Below, one piece after another: positions 32,700-42,713 of a DNA stretch of 55,966 bases; the first letter of the stretch is position 1, and each line of letters opens with the position of its first letter. Under the pieces are notes generated by a model that saw nothing but the letters and a program-made list of their open reading frames with translations, was not told the origin of the DNA and made no database searches. The DNA lies in the NCBI GenBank assembly GCA_964351365.1, contig CAYGNP010000018.1, positions 1 to 55,966 on the forward strand, written 5' to 3'. Position numbers and translations under genes: made by a program. This DNA is from UBA1672 sp964351365 (GTDB lineage Bacteria > Pseudomonadota > Alphaproteobacteria > Micavibrionales > Micavibrionaceae).

Positions 32700-34844
32700 C
32701 TAGTGTCTGGTTTTTGTACTCTCTGACCACGCCCGCCCCGATATACTTTGCGCAACATTTTGAACGTGCACCGCACCATCCTCAACAATCGTCAAAGCGT
32801 GTGCACCGCTGCGCCAAGTATCAAATTTATCAATTACCACCTGCGCCCCGCATTGACGTTTATTTACAGGCTCCTCAGACAAAACCACATCCGCCCATGC
32901 ACACTCAGACCCGATATAATAGGCATCACGAACAAAGGAAATTTTCTGGCCTCGCATCACGAAACGGCACCCCTCCGCCCCACAAGTATAAAGCGGTGAT
33001 ACATCACGCACTCCACCCTTATACGGCAACAGTTTGGCGCTCCCCTCCGCCAAACCATAAAATTCTTCCCAATTTTCCAAAACGAATCTATCACTTCGCC
33101 GCGAAGACGCAAAAATATGATCCCCGAATTTAAACAAAAACAGCTTATGCGATGATGCAACCAGAATATTGGGCTGTGTTTGTGCATGAAGAAGGGCAAA
33201 TGAAACCATTAAAAAGGGCAAGCTCAAGGCCTTTCCCCATCCTTTCCACAAAATAATCCACAAAATGCTCAAAACCATCATCACAAACCCCGAAAAACTC
33301 CAGGCCGGAGTGCGGATAATTGCATGAGGCAATGCCGCCGCCCAATGCGCGATCTGCAAAATCCCCTCTACTCCAAAGCCTACAATTTGTAAGGGCCAAT
33401 ACTCCAGTCCCAGGGGCAGAAATATCATCGACACCAGAGCAAAAGGCATTATCACAAACGCCAAGAGCGGCACAGCCACAAGATTGGCAAGCGAACCAAT
33501 AAAAGAAACCTGACCAAAATGATAAAGTGCAAATGGCGCCGTTGCCAAACTCGCAATCACAGTCGTCATACAAACGGCAATAAAATACAGCATAACTTTA
33601 CGTACAAAACCTGTTTTCTGGTAACTCTCCCGCCAGAAAGTACGTGAAAGCTCGTAAAAATAAATCAGGCATGTCACTGCTGCAAACGACATGTGAAAGC
33701 TTGCTGAAAGCAAACTATTGGGACTTACAATCAATACAATCAATGCTGAAAATGCAACAAGCCTGAGAGATATGGGGGATCGATCAAGAATAACAGCAAG
33801 AAAAACAATCGCGCTCATCAGAACTGCGCGTTGCGTTGGTACGGTCGCCCCCGCCAACACCATATAAAAAATCGCCCCTAATAAAGCACAAACCGCAGCT
33901 ACTTTTTTTACAGGGTACCGAAGTGCAAAAGAAGAAAAAGACGCCATCACAAGGCGCAAAAAGAAAAATAATGCGCCCGACACCAGCCCCACATGAAGTC
34001 CCGAAATCGCAAGCATATGTGCAAGCCCTGCATCACGCAAAGCTTGCCTGTCCTCATCGGTCAGTGCATTTTTTTGCCCTGTAATCAAAGCCATTGCAAC
34101 CCCTGCATGTTCTGGATGAAGGGCAGCCTTAATCCGCTTGGCTATGCTTTGGCGCATACGCTCAATGTTAAAAAAGCTCCGCGGTGCATCGTCAAGAATG
34201 ACCGGCGCATTAAAGATAAAACCAACCGCCCCAATTCCCTGAAAATACATGTAGCGCCGAAAATCAAAACCACCCGGCACAACAGGCGATGAAGGAGGGT
34301 TAAGTGATGCCAAAACACTAATGCGTTGGCCCACAACAACATTGTCATCTTTTCGCAACCTGAGCCGGATCAGGCGCGGGGTTTCCTCCGAACTCAAGCG
34401 TTCAATACTCAACTCCCTCATGATTATACGGCTTCCACCGCCCTCTTCCAGCGGCTCAACAGAATGCACTATGCCCTCAACATCAACCGTTCCAAGCCGT
34501 TTATCAAGCACCGGCGTATGAATGACTGCCGTATGAACACAAGCTGCGAAAAAGCCGGAAATAACCAAAAACAGCGCAAATGAAGTCATCCTCAGCCGGT
34601 ACCCGTTCACAAAAAAATGTACTGACAACCAAAACGCCCAAAGGATAAAGCTCAAAATCAGAGGTGGCTCAAAAGGCAAAGAAAAATAAAAGGCGATACC
34701 AAAAGCAAAAAAAACAGGTACCCAGAGAAAAAGATAATCCTTCTGCGCAAAAAGCTGCTCCAAAATCCACGAAGAAAAGGGCAAGACTGGCCGCAAAAAC
34801 CACCTATCTATGTCAATACGATCTAGGCGCAAAACATTTTGCAT
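32700..34844 (-). CDS. comEC: ComEC/Rec2-family DNA uptake membrane protein
   Basis: A 714-residue polytopic inner-membrane protein. The N-terminal part has hydrophobic pairs and a DUF4131-like soluble segment. The ComEC core (about 235-520) includes GLAHMLAISGLHVGLVSG and many membrane helices. The C-terminal region (about 590-714) has no HxHxDH metal motif, so the metallo-beta-lactamase-like domain of some ComECs is missing or has lost its active site. It would carry transforming single-stranded DNA across the inner membrane. Its stop abuts the lexA stop with no terminator between them. The start lies 54 bases from the divergent gltX. Confidence 0.9.
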   Translation of the reverse strand: MQNVLRLDRIDIDRWFLRPVLPFSSWILEQLFAQKDYLFLWVPVFFAFGIAFYFSLPFEPPLILSFILWAFWLSVHFFVNGYRLRMTSFALFLVISGFFAACVHTAVIHTPVLDKRLGTVDVEGIVHSVEPLEEGGGSRIIMRELSIERLSSEETPRLIRLRLRKDDNVVVGQRISVLASLNPPSSPVVPGGFDFRRYMYFQGIGAVGFIFNAPVILDDAPRSFFNIERMRQSIAKRIKAALHPEHAGVAMALITGQKNALTDEDRQALRDAGLAHMLAISGLHVGLVSGALFFFLRLVMASFSSFALRYPVKKVAAVCALLGAIFYMVLAGATVPTQRAVLMSAIVFLAVILDRSPISLRLVAFSALIVLIVSPNSLLSASFHMSFAAVTCLIYFYELSRTFWRESYQKTGFVRKVMLYFIAVCMTTVIASLATAPFALYHFGQVSFIGSLANLVAVPLLAFVIMPFALVSMIFLPLGLEYWPLQIVGFGVEGILQIAHWAAALPHAIIRTPAWSFSGFVMMVLSILWIILWKGWGKALSLPFLMVSFALLHAQTQPNILVASSHKLFLFKFGDHIFASSRRSDRFVLENWEEFYGLAEGSAKLLPYKGGVRDVSPLYTCGAEGCRFVMRGQKISFVRDAYYIGSECAWADVVLSEEPVNKRQCGAQVVIDKFDTWRSGAHALTIVEDGAVHVQNVAQSISGRAWSESTKTRH

Positions 34845-34898
34845 GATATTGTCCGCTCAACATATGAAATGAAATACCAGAATAAGGCATACCATACT

Positions 34899-36299
34899 AT
34901 GACCGTTGTAACACGTTTTCCACCCTCCCCTACAGGATTTATGCATATCGGAAATGCGCGTACCGCCCTGTTCAACTGGCTATATGCACGTCATAACAAC
35001 GGAAAATTCGTTGTGCGCATAGAAGACACCGATCGCAAGCGCCACTCAGAGGCCGCCGTAGAGGCCATCATGGACGGCCTAAAATGGCTGAATCTGGATT
35101 ACGACGGAGAGGTTATCTCGCAATTCTCTCGCCTTGAACGCCACAGAGAAATTGCCATGCAAATGATTGAAAAGGGTCAAGCTTATTATTGTTACTGCTC
35201 ACCCGAAGAGCTTGAAGAGATGCGCGAAAATGCAAAAGCTAAGGGCCTGAAAACCTTCTACGATCGGCGCTGGCGGGACGCAGACCCGTCAGCCGCCCCC
35301 AAAGACATCAGGCCCGTCGTGAGAATTAAAGCGCCAATCAACGGTAAAACAACAGTCTCGGATCGCGTTCAGGGCGAAGTCACGGTATCAAACGATCAGC
35401 TCGATGATTTCATCATCCTGCGTAGTGACGGCACGCCTACTTATATGCTCTCGGTCGTCGTGGATGACCATGATATGGGCGTTACGCATATCCTGCGCGG
35501 AGACGATCATCTCAATAACCTTTTCCGCCAGAAAATTATTTTTGATGCCATGGGCTGGCCAGTTCCGGAATTCGCGCACATGCCCCTGATTCACGGTAGC
35601 GACGGTGGTAAATTTTCAAAGCGCCACGGCGCTGAAAGCCTTCAGGATTATCGCGATCAGGGTTTTCTGCCGGAGGCTATGTTTAACTACCTCCTGCGCT
35701 TGGGCTGGTCGCATGGCGATGAAGAAATTATCTCGCGCGAGGATGCTGTGAAATGGTTTGACCTTAGAGCCATCGGCAAATCTCCTGCAAAATTTGATTT
35801 GGCGAAGCTGGAAAATGTAAATGCGCATTACATCAAACACGCTGAGACGCAATATTTAATCAAACAGGCCGCACCATTCTATCAAAAGCGCCATAATATA
35901 GAGCTTGAAGATCTGGCAATACAAAGAATCACGCAAGGGATTGAGGAACTTAAATCCCGCGCCAAAACCCTGATCCAATTTACTGATGAATCAGCATTTT
36001 ATGCAAAAACCATCCCTTTGAGCTTTGACGAAAAGGCAAAGGAAACCCTAAGCGGTGCACAGGATATTTTAAAAACCCTTCTCGCAGAGCTTAAAAATAT
36101 AGATGATTTTACTTCAGAGGCCATCCAATCTGTGTGCAAAGCGATTGCAGACAGACAAGTGGACAGCAAGCTTGGCAAAGTTGCCATGCCCCTGCGCGCA
36201 GCATTAACGGGAACAACCGTTTCACCATCCATATTCCATGCTGCAGAAATACTGGGGAAAAACGAAACATGCGCCCGCATTCAAGCAGCTATTGAGTGA
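34899..36299 (+). CDS. gltX: glutamyl-tRNA synthetase
   Basis: A 466-residue class I synthetase charging tRNA-Glu (and possibly tRNA-Gln where GatCAB is used). The HIGH motif is MHIGNAR near residue 16, and the KMSKS loop reads KFSKRHG near residue 245. The first domain has PPSPTG and RIEDTDR. I chose the ATG at 34899 because the family begins there; an in-frame start at 34839 would overlap comEC. Many alphaproteobacteria carry a second gltX, not seen here. Confidence 0.96.
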   Translation: MTVVTRFPPSPTGFMHIGNARTALFNWLYARHNNGKFVVRIEDTDRKRHSEAAVEAIMDGLKWLNLDYDGEVISQFSRLERHREIAMQMIEKGQAYYCYCSPEELEEMRENAKAKGLKTFYDRRWRDADPSAAPKDIRPVVRIKAPINGKTTVSDRVQGEVTVSNDQLDDFIILRSDGTPTYMLSVVVDDHDMGVTHILRGDDHLNNLFRQKIIFDAMGWPVPEFAHMPLIHGSDGGKFSKRHGAESLQDYRDQGFLPEAMFNYLLRLGWSHGDEEIISREDAVKWFDLRAIGKSPAKFDLAKLENVNAHYIKHAETQYLIKQAAPFYQKRHNIELEDLAIQRITQGIEELKSRAKTLIQFTDESAFYAKTIPLSFDEKAKETLSGAQDILKTLLAELKNIDDFTSEAIQSVCKAIADRQVDSKLGKVAMPLRAALTGTTVSPSIFHAAEILGKNETCARIQAAIE

Positions 36300-36317
36300 A
36301 AGAACATTTATATCAGA

Positions 36318-36346
36318 TTGAAATATATATCATTCTGGTGTAGTAT
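36318..36346 (+). promoter_or_regulatory. predicted sigma-70 promoter of gltA
   Basis: TTGAAA (36318-36323) and TAGTAT (36341-36346) are separated by 17 bases. They lie 64 bases before the gltA start in the 110-base gap after gltX. Judged by eye against the consensus only. Confidence 0.5.
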
Positions 36347-36409
36347 TTTCACACGTCAACTCTGACGAGTCTATTCCGACATCCCACTTCCTACCCTAGG
36401 ATAATTATA

Positions 36410-37717
36410 ATGCCTCCTGAAAATGCTTCTGAAAAAACCTTTACACTTACTAATGACCAAACAGGTGAAAGTGTAAAACTCCCAGTTTTAGAAGGAACGG
36501 AAGGCCCGCCTGTAATTGATGTTCAAAAATTATACGCTCAGACTGGGCATTTTACATTTGATCCCAGCTTTACCGCAACAGGAAGCTGTAAATCAAGGCT
36601 GACATTCATTGACGGCGAAAAAGGCATATTAATGCATCGCGGATACACAATTCAGGATCTTGCACAAAAAAGTACGTTCCTTGAGGTCGCCTACCTGCTT
36701 CTTTACGGAGATCTACCAAGTAAAGCGCAAAAAGAAGAGTTTGATCATAACATTACCTATCATACGATGGTTCATGAACAGCTCAATTTCTTCTTCCGTG
36801 GCTTTCGCCGTGATGCCCATCCAATGGCAGTTATGTGCGGCGTTGTTGGTGCCCTTTCTGCCTTCTATCACGACTCCCTTGATATTTACGATCCACAGCA
36901 GAGAGATATATCCTCGCATCGCTTGATTGCAAAAGTCGGAACACTTGCCGCAATGACACATAAATATTCAATCGGACAGCCCTTTATGTATCCGCGCAAT
37001 GACCTGAGCTTTTCTGAAAACTTCCTCTATATGTGCTTTGCCGTCCCAGCAGAGCCCTATAAGGTTAACCCCGTTCTTGCACGTGCAATGGACAAAATCT
37101 TCATCTTGCACGCAGATCATGAACAAAATGCCTCGACATCAACCGTGCGTCTTGCAGGCTCATCTCAGGCCAATCCTTTTGCTTGCATCGCCGCCGGCAT
37201 TGCATCTCTCTGGGGGCCAAGCCATGGCGGAGCCAATCAGGCCGTGCTTGAAATGCTCGACGAGATCGGTAGCGTTGATCGCATTCCTGAATTCCTCGCC
37301 CGCGCCAAAGATAAGGATGACCCCTTCAAACTGATGGGCTTTGGTCACCGCGTCTATAAAAACTTTGACCCTCGCGCAAACGTTCTGAAAAGCTCATGCG
37401 ACGAAGTATTAGAAGAACTGGGTGTAAGCGATCCCCGTCTTAAACTCGCAATGGAGCTTGAGCGTATTGCACTCGAAGATGATTACTTTATTGAACGTAA
37501 GCTTTTCCCGAATGTTGATTTCTATTCAGGCATAATCTTAAAAGCCATGGGCTTTCCGGTCAGCATGTTTACCGTGCTATTCGCAGTAGCAAGGACTGTT
37601 GGCTGGATATCGCAATGGAAAGAGATGATCGAAGAACCATCTCTTCGCATCGGCCGCCCGCGTCAATTATATACCGGACCAAAAGAGCGCCCATACGTAG
37701 ATATTGACGATCGTTAA
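36410..37717 (+). CDS. gltA: citrate synthase
   Basis: A 435-residue type I citrate synthase that joins acetyl-CoA and oxaloacetate at the entry of the TCA cycle. Catalytic residues are visible as H in WGPSHGGANQAV, H in GFGHRVYKNFDPRA and D in NVDFYSG. The N-terminal domain TFTLTNDQTGESVKLPVLEG is that of Gram-negative hexameric forms, which are usually NADH-sensitive. It overlaps the convergent lpxB by 4 bases. Confidence 0.97.
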   Translation: MPPENASEKTFTLTNDQTGESVKLPVLEGTEGPPVIDVQKLYAQTGHFTFDPSFTATGSCKSRLTFIDGEKGILMHRGYTIQDLAQKSTFLEVAYLLLYGDLPSKAQKEEFDHNITYHTMVHEQLNFFFRGFRRDAHPMAVMCGVVGALSAFYHDSLDIYDPQQRDISSHRLIAKVGTLAAMTHKYSIGQPFMYPRNDLSFSENFLYMCFAVPAEPYKVNPVLARAMDKIFILHADHEQNASTSTVRLAGSSQANPFACIAAGIASLWGPSHGGANQAVLEMLDEIGSVDRIPEFLARAKDKDDPFKLMGFGHRVYKNFDPRANVLKSSCDEVLEELGVSDPRLKLAMELERIALEDDYFIERKLFPNVDFYSGIILKAMGFPVSMFTVLFAVARTVGWISQWKEMIEEPSLRIGRPRQLYTGPKERPYVDIDDR

Positions 37718-38877
37718 TCAGATTTTTGATGAGCAATTTCTGTAACAAACTGAGCAGCTTTGACAGACGGACGAATGCCCTCATCATTTGACAAATATTT
37801 TTCAAGCTCAGCTGAAACTTCTTTCTGCTGATTACGCAACTCTTCACTTTGCATCAAATCTAAAACAGCTTGAGCAATTAACTCAGGCACACATTTATGT
37901 TGCAGAAACTCAGGGATAGCAGGCCTGTCGAGCAAAATATTTGCAAGATGCGCATATTTAACCTTGACCATCAATTTAAGGAAAAATGCCGTAATAGGGT
38001 TAACTTTGTAAACAATAATATGGGGCACCCCGGCATAAGCAAGCTCTAACGCAACTGTGCCTGAACACGCAATAGCCACATCACAGGCTTTAAAAGCCTT
38101 CCATTTCATTGATGGATTACAGCTTACATATACAGGCACCTGAATACCGTGAAGAATTTTTTGCACCTCAAATTCAAGCCTTGGGAGCGTAGGAGAGATT
38201 ACACGTATCTTCTTTTCAATATCACGAACAAGAATAGTTGCATCCTTCATAATAGGACTCAGATTTTTAAACTCACTCTCACGGCTACCAAAAAACAAGC
38301 CAACCGTTTTAGTCTCCTGCGGAATATCATTTGCATCTCTAAATTCCGTACCCAATGCGTTTTTTGCACCACTTGCAACGAGAGGGTGCCCAACATGTAC
38401 AGCCTTAATATTATGCTGCGAAAAATAAGATACCTCCATTGGAAAAAGACACATAATACCATCAAGAAACTCTGAAACTGCCTTCGCCCTCCCCGCTCGC
38501 CAAGCCCAGACACTTGGCGCGACATAATGAATTAACTTACCCTTGTATACACCTCGCCTTTTAAGTTTTTTCGCGAGAAGAAAGTTAAAGTCAGGAAAAT
38601 CAACCGTAACAACGACATCCGGTTGGTCTTTTTCAATCTCATCAATCAATGCCGTATGAATTTTCATGAGGCGAGGAATTTTGGGTAAAACCTCCCACAA
38701 ACCAATCACAGAAATTTGGTCCATAGGCAACAATTCCTTAAAACCAGCAGCTTTCATCGCAGGCCCACCAATACCAAAACATTCTAGAGCATCACCATGT
38801 TGCTCTCGTAATGCACGTATAAGGGGGGCTGCAAGCAAATCACCAGAATCTTCACCAACAACCATAAATACTTTCAT
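37714..38877 (-). CDS. lpxB: lipid-A-disaccharide synthase
   Basis: A 387-residue peripheral membrane glycosyltransferase (GT19) joining UDP-2,3-diacylglucosamine and lipid X. The N-terminal motif VGEDSGDLLAAPLI (about 7-20) and GIGGPAMKAAGF are typical; later motifs include HYVAPSVWAWR and VGHPLV, and the late CSGTVALELA. It closes the lpxD-fabZ-lpxA-lpxI-lpxB order, starting 10 bases after lpxI. Confidence 0.96.
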   Translation of the reverse strand: MKVFMVVGEDSGDLLAAPLIRALREQHGDALECFGIGGPAMKAAGFKELLPMDQISVIGLWEVLPKIPRLMKIHTALIDEIEKDQPDVVVTVDFPDFNFLLAKKLKRRGVYKGKLIHYVAPSVWAWRAGRAKAVSEFLDGIMCLFPMEVSYFSQHNIKAVHVGHPLVASGAKNALGTEFRDANDIPQETKTVGLFFGSRESEFKNLSPIMKDATILVRDIEKKIRVISPTLPRLEFEVQKILHGIQVPVYVSCNPSMKWKAFKACDVAIACSGTVALELAYAGVPHIIVYKVNPITAFFLKLMVKVKYAHLANILLDRPAIPEFLQHKCVPELIAQAVLDLMQSEELRNQQKEVSAELEKYLSNDEGIRPSVKAAQFVTEIAHQKSD

Positions 38878-38887
38878 TTAAATCCTA

Positions 38888-39715
38888 CTATTCTGAAGTT
38901 AGAAAAAACCCATACACAAACATTTTATAGCGATCCGCATATTCTGCAACGGTTTTCGGATCAGAGAGAATAACTTGATTGGCCTGTACAGCAATCCCTA
39001 CTAAACCCGCTTTTTGAGCGCTGATCAGTGTCTGCAAACCAATAGTAGGAAGGTCCAAATTTATATCTTGCTGTGGCTTACAGGTCTTAACCAATATAGC
39101 GCCTCGCCCCCTACTTTGTAAATCTTTACAACGTGTAATAAGGGCATCCGTACCCTCAACACCCTCCAAGCCAAGAACAACACCATTTTGAACAACCACA
39201 GATTGCCCAATATCCAGTGCTCCAAGAACTTGCGATGCCTTCGCCCCAACTAAAATACTCTCATGATCCCGGGCGTTTGGCTCATAACACCCTACAGCCC
39301 CGCTTGATATAAGTAACCCCTCGCAAAAATCTTGTATCCCATGCAATGTAAACCCCTCACCCTCCAACTCCTTTCTAAGAAGAGTTAGTAAGCTATTATC
39401 ACCCATGGACTTTAAGCCAATACGTGAGAGAATTTGTAGGCCCTTCCAGTCCGGCATGACATCCGATAAGGCAGGGCGTTTGATATGACCAATCATAACA
39501 AGATCGTGAACGTCATGTGATTTAAAAAATGACATAATCTTCCCTGCGGCCCCAAGAGTAGTCCATATATGGGAAAAATCTCTAACAAAATCTGGATCTG
39601 TATTACCTTCAAAACAAACCAAAAATGGCTCAATACCAAGCGATAAACAGGAATCCGCAAGCTGCCGAGGAAGTGATCCTCCTCCAGCAATAATCCCTAA
39701 ACGTGAAATCTTCAT
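38888..39715 (-). CDS. lpxI: UDP-2,3-diacylglucosamine pyrophosphatase LpxI
   Basis: A 275-residue enzyme (DUF1009) that hydrolyses UDP-2,3-diacylglucosamine to lipid X, the role LpxH has in E. coli. Visible motifs are GIIAGGGSLP near the start, MIGHIKRP, the SMGDNSLLTLL region, and the C-terminal domain with GVEGTDALITRC and GIAVQANQVIL. I chose the ATG at 39715, which overlaps the lpxA stop as ATGA; another in-frame ATG at 39733 would add six residues. Use of LpxI and the order lpxA-lpxI-lpxB are typical of alphaproteobacteria. Confidence 0.94.
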   Translation of the reverse strand: MKISRLGIIAGGGSLPRQLADSCLSLGIEPFLVCFEGNTDPDFVRDFSHIWTTLGAAGKIMSFFKSHDVHDLVMIGHIKRPALSDVMPDWKGLQILSRIGLKSMGDNSLLTLLRKELEGEGFTLHGIQDFCEGLLISSGAVGCYEPNARDHESILVGAKASQVLGALDIGQSVVVQNGVVLGLEGVEGTDALITRCKDLQSRGRGAILVKTCKPQQDINLDLPTIGLQTLISAQKAGLVGIAVQANQVILSDPKTVAEYADRYKMFVYGFFLTSE

Positions 39716-40506
39716 TTTTTGGGGGGCTGGCATAACGGAAATTTTGTTTTCGCACGTGCAAAATCGACAATAGACATAATTAAGTTATCGTGAGCAAAAT
39801 CTGTAGATATAATATCCAGACGCTGCTCAAATGTGCCTTCTTCCCCAAAAAGTTGATTAAATGCTCTTTGAAGCTGTCTGATATCATCTTTATTAAAACC
39901 ACGGCGCTCCAGTCCGATCAGATTAAGCCCAGCCAAAAACGCCCGCTCCCCTTTGACACGGCCATAAGGTATAACATCACTCTCAACGCCCGACATACCG
40001 CCAATAACAGCATGCTCACCAATTCGAACAAATTGATGAACAGCACTAAGCCCTCCTAAAACCGCAAAATTTCCAACTGTAACATGCCCAGCTAATGTTG
40101 CGTTATTCGCCATAATAACATTATTTCCAACAACACAATCATGAGCAACATGAGCGCCCATCATAAACAATCCATTATCACCAATCACAGTTTTCATAGC
40201 ACCATGCTGAGTGCCCGGGTTCATAGTAACATGCTCACGTATTGTATTATTTTTTCCGATTATAAGCTCAGATTTCTCTCCCGAAAACTTCAAATCCTGA
40301 GGTTGTGTGCCCAGAGAAGCAAAAGGAAAAACAGTACTTCCCGAACCAATATGCGTAATACCACTAATATTAACATGAGAATGAAGGGTAACATTTTCTC
40401 CAAGCACAGCCTCGGCAGAAATAATACAATATGGACCAACACGAGCAGATGCTGCTATTTTCGCACCGTCCTCAATAATTGCTGTTGGATGAATATAATT
40501 TGACAT
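39712..40506 (-). CDS. lpxA: UDP-N-acetylglucosamine acyltransferase
   Basis: A 264-residue trimeric enzyme making the first committed step of lipid A. Hexapeptide repeats of the left-handed beta-helix fill residues 1 to about 185, followed by a helical C-terminal part. The catalytic histidine lies in GAHVAHDC (about 118-125), with NNVIMANNATLAGHV after it. It lies 90 bases after fabZ; that gap contains no gene. Confidence 0.97.
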   Translation of the reverse strand: MSNYIHPTAIIEDGAKIAASARVGPYCIISAEAVLGENVTLHSHVNISGITHIGSGSTVFPFASLGTQPQDLKFSGEKSELIIGKNNTIREHVTMNPGTQHGAMKTVIGDNGLFMMGAHVAHDCVVGNNVIMANNATLAGHVTVGNFAVLGGLSAVHQFVRIGEHAVIGGMSGVESDVIPYGRVKGERAFLAGLNLIGLERRGFNKDDIRQLQRAFNQLFGEEGTFEQRLDIISTDFAHDNLIMSIVDFARAKTKFPLCQPPKK

Positions 40507-40596
40507 ATAAAAACTTTCTCGGCGATAACGCTATATTGACTCAAAAAATAACATCTGGAAGTCAAAGGCTCAAATCACACTTTAAAACGCAATATT

Positions 40597-41064
40597 TCAA
40601 GAGGTAGAAGAAGATGTTTCAGTAATCATAGCGCTAAATGTGGCCTCCGCACACACGACATCGCCAACTTTGGCCGTACCTTTAAACTTCCAAACAGCTC
40701 CGCGTGACTGAACCTTTTCAACATGAACATGCATTGTATCTCCTGGTGTGACAGGTTTTCGAAACCGTGCATTATCAATGGTCATGAAATACACAACCTT
40801 CCCTTCTGCTTCTGCACCCATAAAATCAACAACAACCAAAGCAGCCGTTTGAGCCATTGATTCTACGATCAAAACACCCGGCATAACTGGATAGCCCGGA
40901 AAATGCCCCATGAATTGAGGCTCATTCATAGTCACATTCTTGATACCAACGGCGCTTTGTCCGCGCACAAGATCAACAACCCTGTCCACAAGCAAAATAG
41001 GGTAACGGTGCGGTATCATGCTCATGATTTTCTGAGTATTAAGATCAATTGTTTTTTCGCTCAT
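40597..41064 (-). CDS. fabZ: (3R)-hydroxyacyl-ACP dehydratase FabZ
   Basis: A 155-residue hot-dog-fold enzyme of fatty acid elongation. The motif HRYPILLVDRV (about 19-29) and the catalytic His and Glu in GHFPGYPVMPGVLIVESMAQ are intact. AAGGA precedes the ATG. Placed between lpxD and lpxA, as usual: it draws hydroxyacyl-ACP away from lipid A synthesis. Confidence 0.97.
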   Translation of the reverse strand: MSEKTIDLNTQKIMSMIPHRYPILLVDRVVDLVRGQSAVGIKNVTMNEPQFMGHFPGYPVMPGVLIVESMAQTAALVVVDFMGAEAEGKVVYFMTIDNARFRKPVTPGDTMHVHVEKVQSRGAVWKFKGTAKVGDVVCAEATFSAMITETSSSTS

Positions 41065-41101
41065 ATTTTAATCCTTAATGAAAAAGCGCCATTAACGACA
41101 G

Positions 41102-42127
41102 TTAAACGTCTTTTTTACGCTTGATCAAGCGATTTAGTGCGGCAACTTGACGAAAATATTGTGTTTTAGGGAACGCAGGGGATCCAAGATATTCCTGTCC
41201 AGAGCTAATGTCAGCCATCACACCAGATTGCGCCCCAATACGAACACCTGACCCAATTTTCAGATGACCGGCAAGGCCTGCCTGACCGCCAATAACAACA
41301 TAATCACCTAACGTTGCAGAACCTGAAATGCCAACTTGCGCAACAATAACACACCCTCGACCAATAACCACATTGTGACCAATTTGAACAAGATTATCAA
41401 TCCATGTACCCTGGCCGATAACTGTATCAGGGCCCGCCCCACGATCAATAGTTGTGCCAGAACCAACCTGAACATGATCATGAATTATAACCCGACCAAG
41501 CTGGGGAACCTTAACATGACCTGTGGGATCAATTGCAAAACCAAACCCGTCTTGTCCTACGCACACGCCCGGATAAAGGCGAACATAGTCATGCAATATT
41601 GCATGAGAAACCGAAGAATTTGCTCCAATACGACAATAATTGCCCATTTGAACCCCGTCTTGAATGACTACATTTGGTTCAATCCATGCATGGCTTCCAA
41701 TTTTCACGTTCGCGCCAATATATACGCCAGCACCAATAGTGACCCCATCACCGATCACTGCAGAAGGATCAATAGTAGCACTTGCGCTAATATTATCAGC
41801 AGGTTTAACTTCCGGATAAAAGGCCTGAGCAACCAGCGCATAGGCTTTATAGGGCGCTTGAGAAACAAGACAAATCAGCCCTTCAGGTGCCAGTTCAGCC
41901 ATCTGAGAGGAAACAAAGCAAGCCCCAGCTTTTGTTTTTAAAAACTCATTTTTGTATTTTATATTATCTAGAAAGCTCACATCACTGGGCCCAGCAGTGC
42001 TTAAAGGGGAAACATCACTCAGTTTGAAGGATGAATTATAACGACCTAAAACTTCACATCCAGAGATTTGAACTATTTCATCAAGTGTAAAATTTTGGCT
42101 TTTCTTAAAAAACGCAGGGTCAGCCAT
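41102..42127 (-). CDS. lpxD: UDP-3-O-acylglucosamine N-acyltransferase
   Basis: A 341-residue trimeric acyltransferase of the third step of lipid A synthesis. An N-terminal uridine-binding domain (1 to about 100) precedes a long left-handed beta-helix of hexapeptide repeats (about 105-315). The catalytic histidine lies in VQIGHNVVIGRGC. It starts 7 bases after the ompH/skp stop. Confidence 0.97.
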   Translation of the reverse strand: MADPAFFKKSQNFTLDEIVQISGCEVLGRYNSSFKLSDVSPLSTAGPSDVSFLDNIKYKNEFLKTKAGACFVSSQMAELAPEGLICLVSQAPYKAYALVAQAFYPEVKPADNISASATIDPSAVIGDGVTIGAGVYIGANVKIGSHAWIEPNVVIQDGVQMGNYCRIGANSSVSHAILHDYVRLYPGVCVGQDGFGFAIDPTGHVKVPQLGRVIIHDHVQVGSGTTIDRGAGPDTVIGQGTWIDNLVQIGHNVVIGRGCVIVAQVGISGSATLGDYVVIGGQAGLAGHLKIGSGVRIGAQSGVMADISSGQEYLGSPAFPKTQYFRQVAALNRLIKRKKDV

Positions 42128-42134
42128 AAAAGAA

Positions 42135-42674
42135 CTAATCCTTAATTTTCAATTCTGGTAATTTTTTATCCATGCGCTCAAGAACTTCTTTCGTAATATC
42201 TAAAGAGAGATTCCCAACTATGATATTTTGACGCGTAATAACAAGATCAATTTTCTTTTCATCCGCAATGGCCTGACAAATCTCATAAATTGTATTCGTC
42301 AAAGTATTCATCGCAACGCTATAAGCCTTATCTAGAGAGCCCTTTTTATCTTGTATGCTCTTTCGTGCTTCAATGCGGCGTTTATCAAAATCCTGTGCTT
42401 TTTTAATAAGCTCATCCTGACTCATCTCTTCACGCTTTGACTCAATAGCCTGCTGCTCCGCACGAAGCTTATCTTCTTCTTTTTTTACAGAAGCAATAAA
42501 ACTTTTACGCTTTTCGTCGACTTGCTTAGAAATAGACTTAGCCGCCTTGGAGTTCTTCAATATAGAATCAACATCCACCACAGCAATATTTAATTCCGCC
42601 GCCGCAGGTCGAGGAAGAACCAAAACGAACAGAAACACAACAAACACAACATTCCGCATAATACGAAAACACAT
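42135..42674 (-). CDS. OmpH/Skp-family periplasmic chaperone
   Basis: A 179-residue protein with a signal peptide (cleavage likely after AAA, near residue 26) and a mature part that is almost all coiled coil (about 45-135), as in Skp. Skp holds unfolded outer-membrane proteins on their way to BamA. AAGGATGG precedes the first ATG. A second in-frame ATG lies five codons later. Placement between bamA and lpxD is conserved in proteobacteria. Confidence 0.9.
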   Translation of the reverse strand: MCFRIMRNVVFVVFLFVLVLPRPAAAELNIAVVDVDSILKNSKAAKSISKQVDEKRKSFIASVKKEEDKLRAEQQAIESKREEMSQDELIKKAQDFDKRRIEARKSIQDKKGSLDKAYSVAMNTLTNTIYEICQAIADEKKIDLVITRQNIIVGNLSLDITKEVLERMDKKLPELKIKD

Positions 42675-42713
42675 AAAACCATCCTTACTTATGAAATATT
42701 CTACCCAGTTGTA

